64,000 nucleotides of DNA from Burkholderia ambifaria (lineage in GTDB: Bacteria > Pseudomonadota > Gammaproteobacteria > Burkholderiales > Burkholderiaceae), in contig NZ_LKPJ01000006.1 in assembly GCF_001443045.1 (NCBI RefSeq), forward strand, positions 23,058 to 87,057. The letters are read 5' to 3'. Positions 46,275-57,940 of this stretch are shown piece by piece (positions within the stretch are counted from its first letter, which is position 1; each line of letters starts with the position of its first letter). The notes under the pieces were generated by a model. That model was not told the DNA's origin, searched no databases, and saw only the letters and a list, made by a program, of their open reading frames with translations. A program made the position numbers and the translations under genes.

Positions 46275-47456
46275 ATGTCAGAGTTACTGTCCTACTACGA
46301 AATAAACAAGATGCTTTGGCGATGGCGAAAACAGGACGGCGCGCGCATCGTGGATGAAGCCAAGCTCTCGATGGACGCAGCCCCGCCATTGCCCCCAGAG
46401 CCGCCCAAACCACCGGCACCCAAACCGGCTTCGGCACCCAAGCGGGATTCGCTGGACAAGATGGCCGACGACTTCGAAAGGATTGGTAACGCTTTTTCAC
46501 GATTCAAGAGATGGCTGGATACCCCCGATCCGCCAAAGCCCAAACCTCCGCTCAAAGTCGAACCGACCATTCCCCCCTTCGACATTCAAGAGATTCCGGA
46601 CGCTATGCGCCGGGAAATGATGCCGGTCGGCGCAAAGCTGATGGAGCGATGGTTTGCTGGCAGGCTTAATTATTCAACCAGTTCGGATGATCAAAAACAT
46701 GCGATTGACCAGAACGGGAAGCCGTATGCGGATGACATGTACGACTACTCAATCGTCAAGTTAGACTGGGTTTTGAAACACCGGAGAGCGAAAGAAAAGT
46801 ATGACCAGCTAATTGAGGTCGGCATTTATTCGCCCGATGCAATCAAAATATTAAGGGAGAGCTTGTCCGCATACTACGATCACTACGGCTTCTTTAGAAC
46901 GGCGGAAGTTTTTAAAGATGACGTGAGGATGATGCACGAAATGTTTCAGTTTCAACGGGCAACGGTTGACGGAGGCTTGGCGGATAAAATAAAGTCGTTC
47001 ATGTACTTCACCGAAGAAAACAAGGGGGTGCCGGATGATTTATTTGCCTCTCTCGGAAGTTTCAACATCTGCGCGGCAGTTGCGCAAGCTAACTTCTACA
47101 TTGACGAACGCAGCCGGAGTGGATGCGTTGACATAATTGGCATTTTTGTTTATGTAAAAGATGGATACACCTTTGAGGCTGATGCGGGTAAACCATCGCA
47201 ATACTTGGGTCATTGGGGCGAAAACGGAATCATTGTAGTTCCATACTCGTTTGTCAGTTCGCGAGATTCTCGAATCCCGCAACTTAATTATCCAGTGGCC
47301 GTCGGAGACGTAAGGAAAAAAAGAAACCTTTATTATCCGGTGCGCAATAGTGACTTCCGGGATTGGCAAAAAAAGCATAAGCGGGGCGGGGACTTCATTA
47401 TTTTTTCAGATAAGAAATTTGTTCGTCTCGATAAGTCAATCCGGGTGTTCCTATGA
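46275..47456 (+). CDS. DUF6402-like protein, possible toxin/effector
   Basis: The 393-residue protein has an N-terminal helical part (M-S-E-L-L-S-Y-Y-E-I-N-K) and two Pro/Lys-rich linkers (about 37-55 and 77-103). The globular C-terminal half resembles, from memory, the DUF6402 family of Burkholderia and other proteobacteria (S-D-F-R-D-W-Q-K-K-H-K-R-G-G-D-F-I-I-F-S-D). I recognise no catalytic motif, signal peptide or membrane segment. GGAGAG stands before the ATG. The last codons overlap the next gene in ATGA, so the two are a coupled pair, as in effector-immunity modules. The coding sequence is much AT-richer than its neighbours and lies beside a transposase remnant, which points to horizontal origin. 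The function is unknown; a role as toxin is inferred only from context. Confidence 0.7.
   Translation: MSELLSYYEINKMLWRWRKQDGARIVDEAKLSMDAAPPLPPEPPKPPAPKPASAPKRDSLDKMADDFERIGNAFSRFKRWLDTPDPPKPKPPLKVEPTIPPFDIQEIPDAMRREMMPVGAKLMERWFAGRLNYSTSSDDQKHAIDQNGKPYADDMYDYSIVKLDWVLKHRRAKEKYDQLIEVGIYSPDAIKILRESLSAYYDHYGFFRTAEVFKDDVRMMHEMFQFQRATVDGGLADKIKSFMYFTEENKGVPDDLFASLGSFNICAAVAQANFYIDERSRSGCVDIIGIFVYVKDGYTFEADAGKPSQYLGHWGENGIIVVPYSFVSSRDSRIPQLNYPVAVGDVRKKRNLYYPVRNSDFRDWQKKHKRGGDFIIFSDKKFVRLDKSIRVFL
47438..47455 (+). repeat. 18-bp direct repeat, copy 1
   Basis: AATCCGGGTGTTCCTATG covers the last codons of the DUF6402-like gene (I-R-V-F-L-stop) and the start codon of the next gene. An exact copy is at 47874-47891, 436 bp downstream. 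Confidence 0.8.
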
Positions 47457-47875
47457 GTCGGCGCAAAGTAATACTACTTGTCGCCCTGGGTGCATGGGCT
47501 TGTTACATGTGGGGGTTTGACCGAAGCCCTATGGGGGAGGACTGCCAAAAGTCAATCTCCCCTGACAAAAAATACTATGCCACGATGTGCTTTATCACTC
47601 ATGAGACATTTAGTGAGCAGCCGTTTAACATCATAGACTATGTATTTGTCGCCAGACTTTACGACAACAAAGACAATAAACTTTTGGCAATAACAACTTT
47701 TGACTCACCGGTTCCAGACTTTATCTGGGGGAAGGATTACCTACTGCTTCAAAGGGGAGACGGCGATGGATCGGAATTTACTTTGCCACCATCCCTAATG
47801 GATAGGATTTTGGCGAACCGCCCACGGTTAGTCCCACTCAGACAAACTTGGTCCAAATACGAGCGGATAGACTAA
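47453..47875 (+). CDS. Small membrane-anchored hypothetical protein, possible immunity partner
   Basis: The 140-residue protein has one N-terminal hydrophobic segment (about 5-21, V-I-L-L-V-A-L-G-A-W-A-C-Y-M-W-G) that could be an uncleaved anchor, and a soluble remainder likely in the periplasm. I do not recognise a family. Its ATG overlaps the stop of the DUF6402-like gene (ATGA), and its composition is equally AT-rich, so the two came together. Immunity function is inferred only from the arrangement. Its end coincides with the second copy of the 18-bp repeat, which begins inside its stop codon. Confidence 0.65.
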   Translation: MSRRKVILLVALGAWACYMWGFDRSPMGEDCQKSISPDKKYYATMCFITHETFSEQPFNIIDYVFVARLYDNKDNKLLAITTFDSPVPDFIWGKDYLLLQRGDGDGSEFTLPPSLMDRILANRPRLVPLRQTWSKYERID

Positions 47876-47891
47876 TCCGGGTGTTCCTATG
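47874..47891 (+). repeat. 18-bp direct repeat, copy 2
   Basis: This exact copy of the sequence at 47438-47455 spans the stop codon of the small membrane protein. In one frame it again encodes I-R-V-F-L, the C-terminus of the DUF6402-like protein, but TGA has become TGG. GC-rich sequence resumes right after it, so it marks the right edge of the island. Confidence 0.8.
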
Positions 47892-48219
47892 GACGGGATT
47901 CGACCGCCTGTATCAGACGGCCATAGCGCGGCTGGGTGTGTGTCGTGAGCCTTCCGAGCACGATGGACCTTGGGCGGTGTTCAGTACGCAGGAGGGCGCG
48001 TGGATAAGAGGATTTGAAGCGCCGCCCGTGCGCAGTCGCGGGCTGCATTGATTCAGGCATGGGGGCCGCCGGTTCAGAACGTCGTCAGGACAGCTCTGAT
48101 GGCTCTGTCAGTGTAGGTCGTAGGGCAGGCTAAAACGCGGAACTGGAGCTTCTACACTGGGCGCGACGCTTCAGGCGTGCGGCAGGTAGCTAAGAGGTTG
48201 TTGTGTCAACGATGAGAAC
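47892..48219. other. Island-flanking intergenic sequence
   Basis: No gene is supported here. A frame following the second repeat (to 48051) lacks a start signal and recognisable content. The segment contains a short GTGTAG...CTACAC inverted repeat near 48110-48160 and leads to an orphan terminator. Confidence 0.4.
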
Positions 48220-48246
48220 AGGGGCCGCGCGGCTCCTTTTCTTTTT
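48220..48246 (+). terminator. Rho-independent terminator downstream of the island
   Basis: AGGGGCC-GCGC-GGCTCCT (48220-48237, one G-T pair) is followed by TTTTCTTTTTC. It is about 345 bp past the last island gene. It could end that operon or an unrecognised small RNA. Confidence 0.7.
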
Positions 48247-48386
48247 CTGGAATCAGGACAGCCATCCGTACGCGCAGGCATGAAATGCATAAGTAATTGA
48301 AAATAAAGGAAAAATTCACGGCTTCACCATGCCGATAAGGAGCCCTTCAACGGGCAGGCGGCCCACATGAACCCGAGGCCGCCGCC

Positions 48387-49337
48387 TCACAACCCGATCC
48401 CGTACACGTCCCCCGCAGCCGCCCGAATCGCCTCCGCCATCACCGCGACGGCCGGCGAATGCAGCCGGTCGGTGCGCGTGATGATCCCGAAATCGTCCAT
48501 CCGGCAATCCATCTGCAGCGGCAGCACCGAGACGATCCCGTGTCGCGCGTAGTACAGCGCGACATCTTCCGCGAGCACCGCGATCATGTCGCTCTGCTCG
48601 ATCAGCTGCGTGATGAACAGCAGCGCGGCGGTTTCGACCACATTCGCCGGCGGCGCGAGGCTCGCGCGCTGGAACACGAGTTCGAAGCGGTGGCGCAGCA
48701 CGCTGCCGGCCGGCGGCATGACCCACGCGGCGCGCTGCACGTCGGCGAGCGACAGCGGCGCCTGCGCGAGCAACGGATGGCCGGGCCGCACGACCGCGGC
48801 GACCGGCTCGCCGGTCAGCGGCTCGTAGCGCAGGTGCAGCTTGTCGTGTTCGGCGGACAGCCGGCCGAGCACGATGTCGAGCTTGTCCTGCGCGAGGTGT
48901 TCGAGTAGCGCGTTGCTCGTGTCGATCTCGACGGATACCCGCACGTTCGCATGCGTGCCCTTCACCGCGGCGACGGCCGGCGGCACGAGCCGCAGCCCCG
49001 GCGACGTGATCGCACCCACCGCCACGTGCCCGAGATGGCCGGCCTTCAGCGCGGCCAGCTCCTCGCGCGCCTGGTCGAGGCTGCCGAGCGCCGCGCGCGC
49101 GTGGCGGATCAGCGCGTCGCCGTACAGCGTCGGCCGCATCCCGCGCGGCAGGCGCTCGAACAGCACCGCGCCGATCGATTCCTCGAGCTCGCGCAGCAGC
49201 TTGGATGCGGCCGGCTGCGTCATGTTCAGCGCGGCCGCCGCGCGATGAATGCTGCCTTCGTCGGCGAGCGCGACGACCAGCAGGAGCTGGCGGGTTTTCA
49301 GGCGGCTGCGGTTTCCCCACGGGCTGGCTTCGGTCAT
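48387..49337 (-). CDS. LysR-family transcriptional regulator
   Basis: The 316-residue LysR regulator has an N-terminal helix-turn-helix (G-S-I-H-R-A-A-A-A-L-N-M-T-Q-P-A-A-S-K-L-L) and a two-lobed effector domain. It is closest in style to GbpR-type regulators of sugar uptake. It is divergent from the L-arabinose catabolic operon, with ATATCG-rich palindromes between them, and is the likely regulator. The inducer is presumably arabinose or a pathway intermediate. Confidence 0.88.
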   Translation of the reverse strand: MTEASPWGNRSRLKTRQLLLVVALADEGSIHRAAAALNMTQPAASKLLRELEESIGAVLFERLPRGMRPTLYGDALIRHARAALGSLDQAREELAALKAGHLGHVAVGAITSPGLRLVPPAVAAVKGTHANVRVSVEIDTSNALLEHLAQDKLDIVLGRLSAEHDKLHLRYEPLTGEPVAAVVRPGHPLLAQAPLSLADVQRAAWVMPPAGSVLRHRFELVFQRASLAPPANVVETAALLFITQLIEQSDMIAVLAEDVALYYARHGIVSVLPLQMDCRMDDFGIITRTDRLHSPAVAVMAEAIRAAAGDVYGIGL

Positions 49338-49348
49338 CGTACGGGTTT

Positions 49349-49372
49349 ATATCGATATCGAAATAGATATCG
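49349..49372. promoter_or_regulatory. Inverted-repeat cluster between LysR gene and arabinose operon
   Basis: CGATATCG (49353-49360) and GATATCG (49366-49372) form overlapping palindromes in an AT-rich stretch 12-35 bp from the LysR start. This is the usual place for LysR-type binding sites. The first catabolic gene starts 80 bp further on. Confidence 0.5.
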
Positions 49373-49451
49373 TAATCGCCTAAAACGTCATTAGCGAGTT
49401 ATCAAAATTCTCCCTAGACTGCGTCGGTATCCCGTCACCACAGGACTGACG

Positions 49452-51203
49452 ATGTCGGCAACAAAACCCAGGCTGCGCTCCACCCAATGGTTCGGCACGA
49501 ACGACAAAAACGGCTTCATGTACCGAAGCTGGATGAAGAACCAGGGCATCCCCGACCACGAGTTCGACGGTAGGCCGATCATCGGCATCTGCAACACGTG
49601 GTCCGAACTGACGCCATGCAATGCGCACTTCCGCAAGCTCGCCGAGCACGTGAAGCGCGGGATCTCCGAAGCCGGGGGCTTCCCGGTCGAGTTCCCGGTG
49701 TTCTCGAACGGCGAATCGAACCTGCGGCCGTCGGCGATGCTCACGCGCAATCTCGCGTCGATGGACGTCGAGGAAGCGATCCGCGGCAATCCGATCGATG
49801 CGGTCGTGCTGCTGGCCGGCTGCGACAAGACGACCCCCGCGCTGCTGATGGGCGCGGCGAGCTGCGACGTGCCGGCGATCGTCGTGTCGGGCGGCCCGAT
49901 GCTGAACGGCAAGCTCGAAGGCAAGAACATCGGTTCCGGCACGGCCGTGTGGCAGCTGCATGAAGCGCTGAAGGCGGGCGAGATCGACCTGCACCACTTC
50001 CTGTCGGCCGAAGCCGGCATGTCGCGCTCGGCCGGCACCTGCAACACGATGGGCACGGCTTCGACGATGGCGTGCATGGCCGAGGCGCTCGGCGTCGCGC
50101 TGCCGCACAACGCGGCGATTCCGGCCGTCGATTCGCGCCGCTACGTGCTCGCGCACATGTCCGGCATCCGCATCGTCGAGATGGCGCTCGAAGGGCTCGT
50201 GCTGTCGAAGGTCCTGACGCGCGCCGCGTTCGAGAACGCGATCCGCGCGAACGCGGCGATCGGCGGCTCGACCAACGCCGTGATCCACCTGAAGGCGATC
50301 GCGGGCCGCATCGGCGTGCCGCTCGAACTCGAGGACTGGATGCGCATCGGCCGCGACACGCCGACGATCGTCGACCTGATGCCGTCGGGGCGCTTCCTGA
50401 TGGAGGAGTTCTATTACGCGGGCGGCCTGCCGGCCGTGCTGCGCCGGCTCGGCGAAGGCGGGCTGCTGCCGCACCCGGATGCGCTGACGGTGAACGGCAA
50501 GTCGCTGTGGGACAACGTGCGCGAAGCGCCGAACTACGACGACGAGGTGATCCGCCCGCTCGACCGCCCGCTGATCGCGGACGGCGGGATCTGCATCCTG
50601 CGCGGCAATCTCGCGCCGCGCGGCGCGGTACTGAAGCCGTCCGCGGCGAGCCCCGAGCTGCTCAAGCATCGCGGCCGCGCGGTGGTGTTCGAGAACCTCG
50701 ACCACTACAAGGCGACGATCAACGACGAAGCGCTCGACGTCGATGCCAGCTCCGTGCTGGTGCTGAAGAACTGCGGGCCGCGCGGTTATCCGGGCATGGC
50801 CGAGGTCGGCAACATGGGACTGCCGCCGAAGCTGCTGCGCCAGGGGGTGAAGGACATGGTGCGGATCTCCGATGCGCGGATGAGCGGCACCGCGTACGGG
50901 ACGGTCGTGCTGCACGTCGCGCCGGAAGCGGCCGCGGGCGGGCCGCTCGCCGCGGTGCGCAACGGCGACTGGATCGAGCTCGACTGCGAAGCCGGCACGC
51001 TGCATCTGGACATTACGGATGACGAACTGCAGCGCCGTTTGTCGGATGTCGATCCGACCGCGGCGCCGGGCGTGGCCGGGCAGCTCGGCAAGGGCGGCTA
51101 TGCGCGGCTGTATATCGATCACGTGCTGCAGGCGGACGAGGGGTGCGACCTCGACTTCCTGGTCGGCACGCGCGGCGCGGACGTGCCGAGCCATTCGCAT
51201 TGA
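49452..51203 (+). CDS. L-arabonate dehydratase-type IlvD/Edd family enzyme
   Basis: The 583-residue Fe-S dehydratase of the IlvD/Edd family probably converts L-arabonate to 2-keto-3-deoxy-L-arabonate. Cluster cysteines are visible in G-I-C-N-T-W-S-E, L-A-G-C-D-K-T-T-P-A and A-G-T-C-N-T-M-G-T-A-S-T-M. The N-terminal R-S-T-Q-W-F-G-T-N-D-K-N-G-F is shared by sugar-acid dehydratases and differs from DHAD proper. It is the first gene of the catabolic operon. The substrate assignment depends on the neighbours (KDA dehydratase, sugar dehydrogenase, araFGH); related enzymes use D-xylonate or D-fuconate. Confidence 0.88.
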   Translation: MSATKPRLRSTQWFGTNDKNGFMYRSWMKNQGIPDHEFDGRPIIGICNTWSELTPCNAHFRKLAEHVKRGISEAGGFPVEFPVFSNGESNLRPSAMLTRNLASMDVEEAIRGNPIDAVVLLAGCDKTTPALLMGAASCDVPAIVVSGGPMLNGKLEGKNIGSGTAVWQLHEALKAGEIDLHHFLSAEAGMSRSAGTCNTMGTASTMACMAEALGVALPHNAAIPAVDSRRYVLAHMSGIRIVEMALEGLVLSKVLTRAAFENAIRANAAIGGSTNAVIHLKAIAGRIGVPLELEDWMRIGRDTPTIVDLMPSGRFLMEEFYYAGGLPAVLRRLGEGGLLPHPDALTVNGKSLWDNVREAPNYDDEVIRPLDRPLIADGGICILRGNLAPRGAVLKPSAASPELLKHRGRAVVFENLDHYKATINDEALDVDASSVLVLKNCGPRGYPGMAEVGNMGLPPKLLRQGVKDMVRISDARMSGTAYGTVVLHVAPEAAAGGPLAAVRNGDWIELDCEAGTLHLDITDDELQRRLSDVDPTAAPGVAGQLGKGGYARLYIDHVLQADEGCDLDFLVGTRGADVPSHSH

Positions 51204-51306
51204 GCGCAAGGCGCGGCGCGGGCAACCGTCCGCGCCACGCGAAGTGGGTGATGTGAAACCGTGAACGCTTGATGGCCTCGCCTCGAGGCCGACGCAGGAC
51301 CGAACC

Positions 51307-52236
51307 ATGACATCGAGCAGCACGCCGCGCTATCGCGGCATCTTCCCCGTCGTCCCGACGACGTTTTCCGATACCGGCGAGCTCGACCTCGCGAGCCAGA
51401 AGCGCGCGGTCGACTTCATGATCGACGCGGGCTCGGACGGGCTGTGCATCCTCGCGAACTTCTCCGAGCAGTTTGCGATCACCGACGACGAACGCGACGT
51501 GCTCACGCGCACGATCCTCGAACACGTCGCCGGCCGCGTGCCGGTGATCGTCACGACGTCGCACTACAGCACGCAGGTGTGCGCGGCGCGCAGCCTGCGC
51601 GCGCAGCAGCTCGGCGCCGCGATGGTGATGGCGATGCCGCCGTATCACGGCGCGACGTTCCGCGTGCCCGAAGCGCAGATCTTCGACTTCTATGCGCGGG
51701 TGTCGGATGCGATCGCCATCCCGATCATGATCCAGGACGCGCCCGCGAGCGGCACCGCGCTGTCCGCGCCGTTCCTGGCGCGGATGGCGCGCGAGATCGA
51801 GCAGGTCGCGTACTTCAAGATCGAGACGCCGGGTGCGGCGAACAAGCTGCGCGAGCTGATCCGGCTCGGCGGCGATGCGATCGAAGGGCCGTGGGACGGC
51901 GAGGAGGCGATCACGCTGCTCGCCGACCTGCATGCCGGCGCGACCGGCGCGATGACGGGCGGCGGGTTTCCGGACGGCATCCGGCCGATCCTCGAAGCGT
52001 TCCGCCAAGGGCGGCACGACGATGCGTTCGCGCGCTATCAGGCGTGGCTGCCGCTGATCAATCACGAGAACCGCCAGTCCGGGATCCTCACCGCGAAGGC
52101 GCTGATGCGCGAAGGCGGCGTGATCGCGTGCGAGCGGCCGCGGCATCCGATGCCGGAACTGCATCCGGACACGCGTGCGGAGCTGATCGCGATCGCGCGC
52201 CGGCTCGATCCGCTCGTGCTGCGCTGGGCGCACTGA
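51307..52236 (+). CDS. 2-keto-3-deoxy-L-arabonate dehydratase (DapA family)
   Basis: The 309-residue TIM-barrel protein of the dihydrodipicolinate-synthase family forms a Schiff base through Lys171 (V-A-Y-F-K-I-E-T-P-G). The strand before it reads I-M-I-Q-D-A-P instead of the L-Y-N-V-P of true DapA, as in KDA dehydratases. It would convert 2-keto-3-deoxy-L-arabonate to alpha-ketoglutarate semialdehyde. It follows the dehydratase by 103 bp and precedes the dehydrogenase by 24 bp. Confidence 0.87.
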   Translation: MTSSSTPRYRGIFPVVPTTFSDTGELDLASQKRAVDFMIDAGSDGLCILANFSEQFAITDDERDVLTRTILEHVAGRVPVIVTTSHYSTQVCAARSLRAQQLGAAMVMAMPPYHGATFRVPEAQIFDFYARVSDAIAIPIMIQDAPASGTALSAPFLARMAREIEQVAYFKIETPGAANKLRELIRLGGDAIEGPWDGEEAITLLADLHAGATGAMTGGGFPDGIRPILEAFRQGRHDDAFARYQAWLPLINHENRQSGILTAKALMREGGVIACERPRHPMPELHPDTRAELIAIARRLDPLVLRWAH

Positions 52237-53190
<954 letters not shown>

Positions 53191-53264
53191 CACCATGCCG
53201 GCGCGCTCCACCGCGAGCGCGTACGACGGAAGTTGAAGACCCAAGCCAATACAAGGAGACACGC

Positions 53265-54269
53265 ATGAACCGCACGATTCGCCGACACACCCTGCGCGCG
53301 CTGCTGGCCGCGCTTTGCATCGCGCCGCTCGGGATGACGGGCGCCGCTCACGCCGACGCGCCGCTGAAGATCGGCTTCCTGGTGAAGATGCCCGAGCAGG
53401 CATGGTTCATCAACGAGCAGAACGCGGCCGCCACGCTCGGCCAGAAGGAGAATTTCTCGGTCGTGAAGATCGGCACGCCGGACGGCGAGAAGGTGCTGGC
53501 CGCGATCGACAACCTCGGCTCGCAAGGCGCGCAGGGCTTCGTGATCTGCGCGCCCGATGTGCGTCTCGGGCCGGCGATCGCCGCGCGCGCGAAGCGCTAC
53601 AACATGAAGTTCGTGACCGTCGACGACCAGCTCGTCGACTCGACCGGCAAGCCGCTGCCGAACGTGCCGCACCTCGGGATGTCGGCGATCAAGATCGGCA
53701 ACCAGGTCGGCCAGGCGATCTCCGACGAGATGAAGCGGCGCGGCTGGAAGCCGGAGGAAGTCGGCGCGCTGCGCATCACCAACTACGAGCTGCCGACCGC
53801 GAAGCTGCGCACCGACGGTGCGACGCAGGCGCTGCTCGCGAACGGTTTCCGCAAGGAGAACATCTTCGACGCGCCGCAGAAGACGACCGACGACGAAGGC
53901 GGCTTCAGCGCGGCAGCGCCCGTGCTCGCGCGCCATCCGAACATCAAGAAATGGGTGGTCTACGCACTGAACGAGGAAACCGTGCTCGGCGCGGTCCGCG
54001 CGACCGAGCAGCTGCACATTCCGGCGGCCGACGTGATCGGCGTCGGTATCAACGGCGCGGGCGAGGCGTTCGCCGAATTCCAGAAGAAGGAGCCGACCGG
54101 CTTCTACGGGACGATCGCGGTCAGCTCGACGAACCACGGCAAGGACAGCACGCAGAACCTCGTCGACTGGATCCGCAACGGCAAGACGCCGCCGGCCGAC
54201 ACGCAGACGAGCGGCAAGCTGATGACGCGCGCGAACTGGCAGGCCGTGCGCACCGAACTCGGCATCTGA
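53265..54269 (+). CDS. araF: L-arabinose ABC transporter substrate-binding protein
   Basis: The 334-residue periplasmic protein has a signal peptide (cut after H-A-D or nearby, about residue 31). The mature start [17 protein letters not shown] is very like E. coli AraF (L-K-L-G-F-L-V-K-Q-P-E-E-P-W-F). Other shared segments are [21 protein letters not shown] and G-V-G-I-N-G. ATG at 53265 has AAGGAG upstream. It is followed by the ATPase and permease. Confidence 0.93.
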   Translation: MNRTIRRHTLRALLAALCIAPLGMTGAAHADAPLKIGFLVKMPEQAWFINEQNAAATLGQKENFSVVKIGTPDGEKVLAAIDNLGSQGAQGFVICAPDVRLGPAIAARAKRYNMKFVTVDDQLVDSTGKPLPNVPHLGMSAIKIGNQVGQAISDEMKRRGWKPEEVGALRITNYELPTAKLRTDGATQALLANGFRKENIFDAPQKTTDDEGGFSAAAPVLARHPNIKKWVVYALNEETVLGAVRATEQLHIPAADVIGVGINGAGEAFAEFQKKEPTGFYGTIAVSSTNHGKDSTQNLVDWIRNGKTPPADTQTSGKLMTRANWQAVRTELGI

Positions 54270-54289
54270 GCGTGCGGGGCGCAGACGCA

Positions 54290-55840
<1,551 letters not shown>

Positions 55841-55870
55841 CGGCCAGCAGTCAACCGGAATGCAAACGTT

Positions 55871-56890
55871 ATGAGCCAGGCAATGCAACCCCAACGCACT
55901 TCCCCGTCCCCGGATGCCACGGCCGCGCCCGCGCGAGCGCGCGGCGGCGTGTGGCAACTGATCAACCGCTCCGGCATCGTGATGGTGTTTCTCGTGCTGT
56001 TCGCGACGCTGTCGCTGACCGTGCCGGACTTCCTCACGCCGCGCAACATCCAGGGCCTGCTGCTGTCGGTCACGCTGATCGGCTCGATCGCGGTGACGAT
56101 GATGTTCGTGCTCGCGCTCGGCGAAGTCGACCTGTCGGTCGCGTCGATCGTCGCGTTCTCGGGCGTCGTCGCGTCGACGCTGATCACCGCGACGCACAGC
56201 GTCGTGCTCGGCATCGCGGCCGGCGTGCTCGCGGGCGGTGCGGTCGGGCTCGTCAACGGCGTGCTGATCGCGCGCTGGCGGATCAACTCGCTGATCGTCA
56301 CGCTCGCGATGATGGAAGTCGTGCGCGGCCTCGCGTTCATCACGTCGAACGGCGACGCGGTGATGATCTCCGAGGAACGCTTCTTCGATCTCGGCGGCGG
56401 GTCGTTCCTCGGCATCTCGTATCCGATCTGGAGCAACATCGTCGGCTTCGTCGTGTTCGGCTTCCTGCTGCGCAAGACGGTGTTCGGCAAGAACGTGCTG
56501 GCCGTCGGCGGTAACGGCGAGGCCGCGCTGCTCGCGGGGCTGCCGGTGATGCGCATCAAGATCGCGGTGTTCGTGCTGCAGGGGCTCGTGACCGGCTTCG
56601 CCGGCGTGATGCTCGCGTCGCGGATGAGCCTTGGCGATCCGAAGACGTCGGTCGGGCTCGAACTCGGCGTGATCTCCGCGTGCGTGCTCGGCGGCGTGTC
56701 GCTGACGGGCGGCGTCGCGACGATCTCCGGCGTGCTGGTCGGCGTGCTGATCATGGGCTCCGTGCAGGACGCGATGAGCCTCCTGAACGTGCCGACCTTT
56801 TACCAATATCTGATACGCGGCGGAATTCTGTTGCTCGCGGTGCTGTTCGACCAGTATCGTCGCAACCAGCGGCGCGCGATGAAGATCTGA
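55871..56890 (+). CDS. araH: L-arabinose ABC transporter permease
   Basis: The 339-residue inner-membrane permease of the ribose/arabinose class has about ten hydrophobic helices. Segments such as F-L-T-P-R-N-I-Q-G-L-L, G-E-V-D-L-S-V-A-S-I and G-G-V-S-L-T-G-G-V-A-T-I-S-G-V-L-V-G are diagnostic. A 30-residue polar N-terminal tail precedes the first helix. It lies 30 bp after araG. Confidence 0.93.
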   Translation: MSQAMQPQRTSPSPDATAAPARARGGVWQLINRSGIVMVFLVLFATLSLTVPDFLTPRNIQGLLLSVTLIGSIAVTMMFVLALGEVDLSVASIVAFSGVVASTLITATHSVVLGIAAGVLAGGAVGLVNGVLIARWRINSLIVTLAMMEVVRGLAFITSNGDAVMISEERFFDLGGGSFLGISYPIWSNIVGFVVFGFLLRKTVFGKNVLAVGGNGEAALLAGLPVMRIKIAVFVLQGLVTGFAGVMLASRMSLGDPKTSVGLELGVISACVLGGVSLTGGVATISGVLVGVLIMGSVQDAMSLLNVPTFYQYLIRGGILLLAVLFDQYRRNQRRAMKI

Positions 56891-56935
56891 CGAATGCGCG
56901 GCCGCCTGCAAATGCGACAGATATCGGGAGACGGC

Positions 56936-57835
56936 ATGCAACAGATTCATCCGGGCGCGGCGGCGCTGCTGGTCGACAGCCGCAACATGCTCGGCGAAGG
57001 TGCGACGTGGTGCGACGCGACGCACGCGCTGTACTGGACGGACATCGAAGGCGCGCGACTGTGGCGCTGTCGCGCGGGCGGCTCGGATCTTGCGCGGTGG
57101 CCGATGCCCGAGCGGCTCGCGTGCTTCGCGCTGACGAACGACCCGGACGTGCTGCTCGTCGGGCTCGCGACGCATCTCGCGTTTTTTGATCTGCGCAGCG
57201 GCGCATTCACGCGGATCGTCGACGTCGAACCCGAATTGCCGACGCGCCTGAACGACGGGCGCTGCGATCCGTTCGGTGCGTTCGTGTTCGGGATGAAGGA
57301 CGAAGGCGGCGAGCCGCCGCGCGCGGTCGGCGGGTTCTACCGGCTCAATCCGGACCTCACGCTCGAACGGCTTGCGCTGCCTGCGGCCGCGATCGCGAAC
57401 AGCATTGCGTTCTCGCCGGACGGCACGAAGATGTACTTCTGCGATTCGATGGTGCGCGAGATTTTCGTGTGCGATTACCGCGCGGGCGGCGACGTCGCCA
57501 ACGTGCGGCCGTTCGCGCGGTTGACCGATGCGGACGGCGATCCGGACGGTTCGACGATGGATCGCGACGGCGGACTGTGGAACGCGCAGTGGGGCGGGCG
57601 GCGGGTGGTGCGTTACGGGCCGGACGGTGTTGAGACGGACCGCGTGGCGGTGCCGACCGCGCAGCCGAGCTGCGTGACGCTTGATGGCGAAGGCCGGCTG
57701 TACGTGACGAGTGCGCGGGTTGGGTTGAGCGACGACGCGCTGGCGGGCGATGCCGATGCCGGCGGTGTGTTCGTCGCGCAGACGCGCCATGCGGGGTTGC
57801 CGACCGCGCGGTTTGCGGGGAAGCGCACGCGGTGA
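56936..57835 (+). CDS. SMP-30/gluconolactonase-family sugar lactonase
   Basis: The 299-residue six-bladed beta-propeller of the SMP-30 family should hydrolyse L-arabino-lactone to L-arabonate. The metal-binding Glu is in L-G-E-G-A-T-W. Other markers are L-N-D-G-R-C-D-P-F-G, N-S-I-A-F-S-P-D-G-T-K-M-Y and D-G-D-P-D-G-S-T-M-D-R-D-G. ATG at 56936 was chosen because GGGAG lies seven bases before it. It is the last gene of the arabinose operon in this window. The final enzyme, alpha-ketoglutarate-semialdehyde dehydrogenase, is not here. Confidence 0.88.
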   Translation: MQQIHPGAAALLVDSRNMLGEGATWCDATHALYWTDIEGARLWRCRAGGSDLARWPMPERLACFALTNDPDVLLVGLATHLAFFDLRSGAFTRIVDVEPELPTRLNDGRCDPFGAFVFGMKDEGGEPPRAVGGFYRLNPDLTLERLALPAAAIANSIAFSPDGTKMYFCDSMVREIFVCDYRAGGDVANVRPFARLTDADGDPDGSTMDRDGGLWNAQWGGRRVVRYGPDGVETDRVAVPTAQPSCVTLDGEGRLYVTSARVGLSDDALAGDADAGGVFVAQTRHAGLPTARFAGKRTR

Positions 57836-57940
57836 ATGACGGGGCGACGGCGGGTGTTCATCGGCAGGCGCACAAGAGCACGATTTGGTCGGTAGATATG
57901 CCTCGAACACGAAATTACCGATCGGCCCCGTCTTTCCGGT

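Noticed and set aside
47848-48051. A 67-codon frame running from the end of the small membrane gene
   Set aside because: No ribosome-binding site and no recognisable content; it only carries the repeated I-R-V-F-L remnant.
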